Source: Defluviitaleaceae bacterium (lineage in GTDB: Bacteria > Bacillota > Clostridia > Lachnospirales > WRAX01). From it: a stretch of 20,599 nucleotides of DNA. This document shows positions 15,628 through 20,599 of this stretch, in pieces. The translations under genes and the position numbers were made by a program. The stretch covers positions 1 to 20,599 of the forward strand of contig WQSI01000022.1 in the NCBI GenBank assembly GCA_009787945.1. The letters run 5' to 3'. Every line of letters begins with the position of its first letter. Positions within the stretch are counted from its first letter, which is position 1. The notes beneath the pieces were generated by a model that was given only the letters and a program-made list of their open reading frames with translations, did no database searches and was not told the origin of the DNA.

Positions 15628-15648
15628 ATTGCGGGTCAAGCCCGCAAT
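15628..15648. repeat. Short palindrome ATTGCGGG-N5-CCCGCAAT
   Basis: An 8-bp perfect stem with loop TCAAG, set in GACGGGATTGCGGG...CCCGCAATGACA. It is unrelated in sequence to the 93-bp repeats. Similar GGGATTGCGGG/CCGCAATGAC palindromes occur as dispersed intergenic repeats in various bacteria; this is general knowledge, not checked here. Confidence 0.6.
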
Positions 15649-15661
15649 GACACGGTTGAAC

Positions 15662-15703
15662 ATGTGCAGGGTGACGGGTGATGGTTGGAAATGTGCAGGG
15701 TGA
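15662..15703. repeat. 13-bp direct repeat ATGTGCAGGGTGA
   Basis: Identical 13-mers at 15662-15674 and 15691-15703, 29 bp apart, just before repeat copy 3. They could be a remnant of local duplication. Confidence 0.65.
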
Positions 15704-15707
15704 TTAC

Positions 15708-15830
15708 ATACAATTCCCGCAACACCGCGTAGGGGCGCATATTATGCGCCCGTGTCCGACAAATGTGATATTGATGTAGAATACGTTTGCCCAACAGCGG
15801 GCGCATATTATGCGCCCCTACGATGATGAC
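15708..15830. repeat. Nested palindromic repeat, copy 3 (93-bp core 15729-15821)
   Basis: Same core length and ends as copy 1, with conserved flanks ATACAATTCCC...CAACACCGC and GATGATGA. The internal stem is CAAATGT (15760-15766) with ACGTTTG (15783-15789). Confidence 0.9.
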
Positions 15831-15872
15831 GCTAAAGCGTTATGTAAATTTGTATACAGTTATTTTATTTTT

Positions 15873-15916
15873 AACACAAATGACAGCATGATTTAAGTTG
15901 TCATTTGTGTTTTTTA
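15873..15916 (+). terminator. Strong intrinsic terminator upstream of the protease promoter
   Basis: A 13-bp perfect stem (AACACAAATGACA with TGTCATTTGTGTT, 15873-15885 and 15899-15911), extendable by a G-T and a C-G pair, is followed by a TTTTT run. It lies about 400 bp past the stalk gene and shields the protease promoter from upstream transcription. Confidence 0.85.
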
Positions 15917-15952
15917 TTTACAAAACTTTTGAAGTATTTTTGAAATTTATTG

Positions 15953-15981
15953 TTGACAAATTGTTACGGAGCTGTTACAAT
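15953..15981 (+). promoter_or_regulatory. Sigma-A promoter of the S8 protease gene
   Basis: TTGACA (15953-15958), 17-bp spacer, TACAAT (15976-15981) with extended TG (TGTTACAAT): 11 of 12 consensus bases. Start near 15988 gives a leader of about 144 nt before the protease ATG. Confidence 0.9.
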
Positions 15982-16002
15982 GATGTTGCAATTGGGAGTG
16001 CT

Positions 16003-16032
16003 ATGTATACACGGTTGCACATATTTTTATGA
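16003..16032 (+). CDS. Possible leader mini-ORF 1 (9 codons)
   Basis: An ATG preceded by GGGAG (15994-15998, spacing 4) opens a 9-codon frame (MYTRLHIFL) about 15 nt into the predicted transcript. Its TGA overlaps the ATG of mini-ORF 2. Such short frames also arise by chance. Confidence 0.25.
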   Translation: MYTRLHIFL

Positions 16033-16091
16033 AGTGGGGGTGGTTGATGATTGGTTGTTTGGTAACATTGGTGGTTATGCGTTTGTTGTAA
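16029..16091 (+). CDS. Possible leader mini-ORF 2 (20 codons, hydrophobic)
   Basis: It starts within the ATGA overlap with mini-ORF 1 and has no Shine-Dalgarno of its own, so it would need coupled re-initiation. The peptide begins MKWGWLMIGCLV and ends MRLL, basic then hydrophobic. Its stop codon falls in the loop/3' arm of the hairpin at 16077-16097, so a ribosome finishing it would block that hairpin. Confidence 0.28.
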   Translation: MKWGWLMIGCLVTLVVMRLL

Positions 16092-16101
16092 ACGTATTTT
16101 T
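16077..16101 (+). terminator. Terminator-like (attenuator?) hairpin in the protease leader
   Basis: ATGCGTTT (16077-16084) pairs with AAACGTAT (16090-16097), 8 bp with one G-T pair and a 5-nt loop, followed at once by a T-run. The stem is weak, so alone it would terminate poorly. It sits 30 nt before the protease ATG. Confidence 0.35.
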
Positions 16102-16131
16102 GAGGTAATATTATTTTAGAGGAGGTTCTTT

Positions 16132-19100
16132 ATGAAAAACAATTCCAAAAATTGGCGAAGGATTAGGAAGTTTTTTGCAGCTTCACTTGCCATGGTTTTT
16201 GTTGTGGGCATGTTGCCCTCGGCACCCCTTTCTGCTGCTGAAATTAATGCAGTAAGCAATTACGCAGAAAATCAACTTCTAAACTTAACAGATGAACAGC
16301 TTGATGCATTTGCACAAGTGCAAGAGTTTAATAACCTAACTGGTCTTGTTGGCTTTGAGGGTGAATTTGCCCTTCCAACCGACAATAGTCAAGTACCCGT
16401 TATCGTTTTCTTTGAAAGTAATCCTGCACCAACACAAGTTATAGAAGCAGCGGCGGCTGGTCTTTTGCTCCCTCTTAGTGATGCACTTGAGGTTGTAGAG
16501 GACGAGCACGCCGTTTTTCGTAGAGAGCTTAGCGGGCTTTTTGCATCTCCCATGACAATGGGCAGGGCTGCCGCGGCTGAATATCACATTACAACAGAAT
16601 ATCGCCACACCCTTAACGGTGTTGCTATGACTCTTCCTGCTAATATGGTGGAGGATGTTGCAAGCCTTGGCGTGGTTCGGGCGGTTTTCCCAGACTTTGT
16701 TTTGGAATCACCAGAGATAATTGAAAACCAAGAAGAATTTCCTGTAACTGCCACTGCTGAAGCTCTGCAAACAGCAATTGCCACAGCCCTTTCAAATGAA
16801 AGTGATGCTGTTGTTTCTGGCAATCCTTGGGGCATGTTGCAAGGCCGTGACAGAATGAACGCAGATGCCGTCCATGAAATGGGATATGACGGCGCAGGCA
16901 TCATCATTTCTGTTATTGACACAGGTATCGACTGGATGCATCCAGCTTTTGCAGGAAGCTTCCCACCTGCTTCTGTCATCAACGAAGCTAGAATTGCCAG
17001 ATTTGGTCCAAACGGAACTGCTGGTCACCAACCTGGTCTTTATCAACCTCTTACTCAAAATGAGTTGTTTGACATAAACAGATATGTTGACGGTGACATT
17101 AACCGTGTGGGAACTCGCAGAGATGGCGGGCAAAACCCAGAATATGTTTTCCTAGGCCGTGACACAATGCGTTTGTGGCCAGGGGGACAGGGTGACGACC
17201 CAAGGGGCAACCCAATCCAAAGGGGCGGAACTCCTATGAATTGGGCGTATCCTGTGCTGTTGCCAGCTGGTATGCCAGGCAACAACCCAAGCGAATGTTC
17301 ACCTTTGTACATTTTTGATGACAACGGTGTTAACATGAGAATTACATACAATCTTGTTGAAGCTGGACCAAGTGCTAATATAATTGCGCCGTCTATGCAT
17401 GGTACTCACGTTGCTGGTACAATCCTTGGCCGTCCATATCCAGATGTAGACCATCCAGATTTTGACCCAGGTGCTGCCATTATGGGCGTTGCGCCAGGTG
17501 CGTGGGGCATCCACTACCGTGGTCTTTATGGTCATGGTGCAACTTATGCTTCTGTTTGGATTTCTGCTCAAGAGTGGTCTTTCCTTGACGGTGCAACCGT
17601 TGTAAATATGTCCCTTGGACAACAAAGAGCAGCTCCAATCAACCTTGCAAACATCAGCGTTAACAATCTAATGCTTGCTGACCCAACCATCGTATTTGTA
17701 CAGTCTGCTGGTAACAGCGGCGCAGGTGGTTTTTACACTGGCGGCTCACCTGGTATCGGTTCTTTGAGCATTTCTGTTGCTATGCACAGCGAGCCAGCCC
17801 GTGGTTTTGTTATCCAAAGTGATGACATTACCATTCGTGATGGTTTTGGACGCACCACATTTATAACCCATCGCGATGCTGCCCGTATTGCAACCCTTGC
17901 AAACGGCAACCTTATTCCTGTTCACCCTGCATCAGACCTTGCCCATGATAATGGTGAAATTACAATTTTTGCTATACCTGGAACGGCAATTGCAGATGTG
18001 CCAATCGGCACGGGAACAGTGGCAGACTTTAATGCCCTTGTTGAAGAAGTGGGCGCGGAATATCTTGAAGGTCACTTTGTCCTTGTTCGCAGAGGTGAAG
18101 GTTTTGTAGATGTTGCCCGCAGAGCCCATGCAATCGGCATGGCTGGCGTTATCTCTGTAAACACTGTAAACGCTCAAGGTGCTGACAATGCTCCAGGTCT
18201 TGTGCAACCAACAGGCATCAACCACGAGCCTGTGCCAGTAATGCAAATTCTTTTTGAAGAAGGTGCAGCTTGGGCGCGTGAAATCGTGGCAAATGGCGGT
18301 TATAGCACTTTCACCATCACCGACACAACCTATATTTTCGACCTTGCAGCTCCTGCTGGACTTCCTTCTGTGGCAGCTGGCTCTTCCAGAGGTCCTGTAG
18401 AAATTAGCCACCAAATCGGTCCTGATATTGGCGCACATGGTCAAGCGGTGTTCTCTGCCCAGCCGAGATTCTTGGCAAGTGCAGGCGGCGGCGCAGGTAA
18501 CGGCAGTGTAGCCAGCCCAACTCCAATTCAAAACTGGACATGGCATAACAACCCATGGCAAAACGCCCACACTAACATCGGCGGCACGTCCATGTCATCT
18601 CCACACGTTGCTGGTGCTGTTGCTCTTATGCAACATTATAGCAGAGATAATGGCGGCATGTGGGCAAACTATGAAATTAAAACCCGCATTATGAACACAG
18701 CAATCCAATTCAGCAATCCAAACAACATCTATGGTCCAATGGACGGCGCAACAAATATTGATGTTTTGGCAGCAATTACCACAAACACAGTTGCTTTTGC
18801 AGAATGGGATTATGTAACAACTGAAGTGTTCGTACCTTTCGCTTTCCAAAGTTATGCATCAACCCTTACTGGCGGCATCAGCTTCGGCGGCTTTAACCGT
18901 CATCTTGACGCCGTTGGCAATACCTACCGTGACATTGGCAACGATGCTCACACCGCAACTGTATACGTTAACCTACGTAACGACTCTTCTGAAGCCGTTA
19001 CATATGAGCTTAGCCATCGTTTTGTTGCACCAGGTCGCCCTGCTCGTCCAGCAGGCAGCCCAACAACACCTATTAGCGGAGCAACCCTTACATACCAGTC

Positions 19101-20599
19101 AGCAATTAGCGTTCCTGCTGGTCAAAGTGTAAGATTCCCAGTATCTATCAACCTTCCTGCCAATAACGAACTTGGCTTCCATTACGGCTTTTTGACCATT
19201 GAAGGCGGCAACCATGACATCGTTATGCCTTTTGCAGCCATCACCCACAGCACACAGCCAGCCTTTAACTTCCACGGTTTGTACCGTCCAGTTATGACAA
19301 CAAACCAAATTGGCGAAGGCGCGCAAAACCTAACTTCAAACGAGCTTGTAATGTACTTCTCTCAAACTTGGGGCTTTTATGCAGAGTTTTATCTAATTGA
19401 CCCAGCTGGAAGAGATGCAGGCATGACCGAGTTTAACTGGTTTACAGGCTCTATTGGGCTTGGTGGCGAACATATCCCACGCTTTGGCGATTATATTTTC
19501 GGCACAACCCTTGACGGTGCTGGCGACTATCGCGGCAGATGGGGCAGACATTTCCCTAACAACCGCGGCGTAAACGAAGATTATGTAATGCGTGGCGTTA
19601 TCTTTGACGGATATTATACCCCTCTTATGTGGGAAAGCCCAGATGGCTCTGGCGAGCGCGCAAGGTTTGACCAAGAAGGTCAATTCTATATTGGCGTTGC
19701 TGTTTACCGCCAAGGAAGTGCTGCCCCAACAGGCGGCGCACCAATTGGCCCTCAAAGCCATTTCTGGTATTTCGACCAAGCTCTTCTAATTCCTTTCCAT
19801 ATTGACAACACCCCTGCAGAATTTACCGCTATCACCGTCAACGGCGTAGAGGTAGATTTGGCAAATCCTGTTATTAACGTTGCTCCAAATGTTTCTGACA
19901 TCACCATCGAAGGTAATGTTTTTGACGCTTGGCTAAATGACGCAATTGCAGACGGAGTGACATTTGACGTGTGGAACGCCCCACGTGCCGCAAACTTTGC
20001 AGACAATATGGGTCTTTGGGTGCTTGTTGGTGAAAACACCCCAGATAACAGACCTGTGCGTGCAATCGTTGACGAAGATGGCGATTTCACTGTAACTCTA
20101 ACAGATGTTTTGACCCAAGAGGGAGCGGAGCTTGCCTTCTGGCTTATTGACGGATATGCTCCAGTACCTCTTGTAAACCAAGTGCCTGTTGGTGTTGGTA
20201 ATCCTTTCAGCACAATTGCACCTGGTAATAACAATGCTTACTGGAATGTACCAGCAGTAGCAAGAATGATTTCTGGCGTTAATGGCGACTTCTTCGCCCC
20301 AGAGGCTATTGTGAGAGCAAGTGCAGACACAGAAGCACTTCTTCGTCAAGACGTGCTCTTTGGTCGCGCCCACAGCTCCAACCCTGTTGTATACAACCTT
20401 CCAGCAGAAGCCTTTGGTGAGTTTGGCTGGTCTGGGCTTAATGTGGTAGAGTTTAACGTGGATGTTAATGTTTATCCTACCCACATCGTAAACTTCGACA
20501 CAATAACCAACCACGGACAAATCTTCGCAACTGTAAACGGAGAATATATCCAGTCTGGTGACCGTGTTCCACGAGGAAGCACTGTAGAATTCTATGCTG
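16132..20599 (+). CDS. Large secreted S8 (subtilisin-family) serine protease, 3' end cut by window edge
   Basis: At least 1489 residues are visible and no stop is reached. The start has GGAGG with correct spacing and a signal peptide (about residues 1-36, ending PLSAA). A propeptide-like region follows to about 220. The catalytic domain has Asp263 (SVIDTGIDWMHPAF), His423 (HGTHVAGTILG), oxyanion Asn528 (SAGNSG) and Ser820 (GTSMSSPHVAG). The Asp-His gap of 160 residues is much longer than in most subtilisins. A PA-like domain (about 600-715, with VLVRRGEGFVDVARRAHAIGMAGVISVN) is inserted before the serine, as in lactocepin/C5a-peptidase relatives. Long Fn3-like and unassigned beta-rich regions follow. 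The last visible 40 residues (HIVNFDTITNHGQIFATVNG, then SGDRVPRGSTVEFYA) look like a divergent InlB-type repeat, often found before surface anchors. Likely an extracellular or cell-wall protease for protein feeding. Confidence 0.93.
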   Translation, partial: MKNNSKNWRRIRKFFAASLAMVFVVGMLPSAPLSAAEINAVSNYAENQLLNLTDEQLDAFAQVQEFNNLTGLVGFEGEFALPTDNSQVPVIVFFESNPAPTQVIEAAAAGLLLPLSDALEVVEDEHAVFRRELSGLFASPMTMGRAAAAEYHITTEYRHTLNGVAMTLPANMVEDVASLGVVRAVFPDFVLESPEIIENQEEFPVTATAEALQTAIATALSNESDAVVSGNPWGMLQGRDRMNADAVHEMGYDGAGIIISVIDTGIDWMHPAFAGSFPPASVINEARIARFGPNGTAGHQPGLYQPLTQNELFDINRYVDGDINRVGTRRDGGQNPEYVFLGRDTMRLWPGGQGDDPRGNPIQRGGTPMNWAYPVLLPAGMPGNNPSECSPLYIFDDNGVNMRITYNLVEAGPSANIIAPSMHGTHVAGTILGRPYPDVDHPDFDPGAAIMGVAPGAWGIHYRGLYGHGATYASVWISAQEWSFLDGATVVNMSLGQQRAAPINLANISVNNLMLADPTIVFVQSAGNSGAGGFYTGGSPGIGSLSISVAMHSEPARGFVIQSDDITIRDGFGRTTFITHRDAARIATLANGNLIPVHPASDLAHDNGEITIFAIPGTAIADVPIGTGTVADFNALVEEVGAEYLEGHFVLVRRGEGFVDVARRAHAIGMAGVISVNTVNAQGADNAPGLVQPTGINHEPVPVMQILFEEGAAWAREIVANGGYSTFTITDTTYIFDLAAPAGLPSVAAGSSRGPVEISHQIGPDIGAHGQAVFSAQPRFLASAGGGAGNGSVASPTPIQNWTWHNNPWQNAHTNIGGTSMSSPHVAGAVALMQHYSRDNGGMWANYEIKTRIMNTAIQFSNPNNIYGPMDGATNIDVLAAITTNTVAFAEWDYVTTEVFVPFAFQSYASTLTGGISFGGFNRHLDAVGNTYRDIGNDAHTATVYVNLRNDSSEAVTYELSHRFVAPGRPARPAGSPTTPISGATLTYQSAISVPAGQSVRFPVSINLPANNELGFHYGFLTIEGGNHDIVMPFAAITHSTQPAFNFHGLYRPVMTTNQIGEGAQNLTSNELVMYFSQTWGFYAEFYLIDPAGRDAGMTEFNWFTGSIGLGGEHIPRFGDYIFGTTLDGAGDYRGRWGRHFPNNRGVNEDYVMRGVIFDGYYTPLMWESPDGSGERARFDQEGQFYIGVAVYRQGSAAPTGGAPIGPQSHFWYFDQALLIPFHIDNTPAEFTAITVNGVEVDLANPVINVAPNVSDITIEGNVFDAWLNDAIADGVTFDVWNAPRAANFADNMGLWVLVGENTPDNRPVRAIVDEDGDFTVTLTDVLTQEGAELAFWLIDGYAPVPLVNQVPVGVGNPFSTIAPGNNNAYWNVPAVARMISGVNGDFFAPEAIVRASADTEALLRQDVLFGRAHSSNPVVYNLPAEAFGEFGWSGLNVVEFNVDVNVYPTHIVNFDTITNHGQIFATVNGEYIQSGDRVPRGSTVEFYA

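Larger units (their letters stand above)
15471..16131. other. Long non-coding interval before the S8 protease (661 bp)
   Basis: It contains repeat copies 2 and 3, a separate small palindrome, a 13-bp direct repeat, a strong terminator, the protease promoter and its leader. No ordinary-length gene is present; two mini-ORFs lie in the leader. Confidence 0.8.

Noticed and set aside
14798..15830. The repeated palindromes as a CRISPR array
   Set aside because: There are only three copies, each 93 bp, with uneven gaps (one holding a gene), and no cas genes. This does not fit repeat-spacer structure.
16336..20520. Many minus-strand and alternative-frame open frames across the S8 protease
   Set aside because: The plus-strand frame from 16132 is continuous with signal peptide, catalytic triad and PA domain; the others show Cys/His/Trp-rich noise and no family motifs.

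Overview
The window looks like chromosomal DNA of an anaerobic Bacillota, most likely a member of the Clostridia. The reasons are strong AGGAGG-type Shine-Dalgarno sites before nearly every gene, sigma-A promoters close to consensus, Gram-positive lipoprotein signals, a copper-amine-oxidase-N-terminal ('stalk') domain protein, a class I dihydroorotase, and a very large secreted subtilisin carrying an InlB-like repeat. No genus can be named from the sequence. I see no rRNA, tRNA, CRISPR array, transposase or phage gene.

Region 1 (1-9549, minus strand) reads, in order of transcription: a beta-keto acid cleavage enzyme (BKACE/Kce, DUF849), a ketopantoate-reductase-family dehydrogenase, a complete LIV/HAAT-type ABC importer (livH, livM, livG, livF and a lipoprotein binding protein), a hairpin resembling a terminator, a LysR regulator, and an S41-type peptidase lipoprotein cut by the window edge. 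Transcription starts at an ideal sigma-A promoter, TTGACA-17-TATAAT with an extended -10, at 9596-9624.

Region 2 (9908-12421, plus strand) is divergent from region 1: acetyl-CoA acetyltransferase, then both subunits of an acetoacetate-type CoA-transferase. Taken together, regions 1 and 2 look like one catabolic module. The importer brings in an organic or amino acid; the dehydrogenase probably makes a beta-keto acid; BKACE splits this with acetyl-CoA into acetoacetate plus a new acyl-CoA; the CoA-transferase activates acetoacetate; and thiolase yields acetyl-CoA. The kamA, kamD, kamE and kdd genes of the lysine fermentation pathway are absent from the window, so the substrate is open.

Region 3 (12479-14761, plus) has its own promoter and a two-gene operon: a monoglyceride-lipase-like alpha/beta hydrolase whose nucleophile serine is replaced by glycine, overlapping pyrC (dihydroorotase) by an ATGA junction.

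Region 4 (14762-16131) is a small secreted stalk-domain protein embedded among three copies of a 93-bp nested palindromic repeat. A strong intrinsic terminator, an excellent promoter and a leader of about 144 nt follow. The leader contains two overlapping mini-ORFs and a terminator-like hairpin.

Region 5 (16132-20599, plus) is a secreted S8 subtilisin-family protease with a complete catalytic triad, a PA-domain insertion, an unusually long Asp-His spacing, and a C-terminus that runs off the window.
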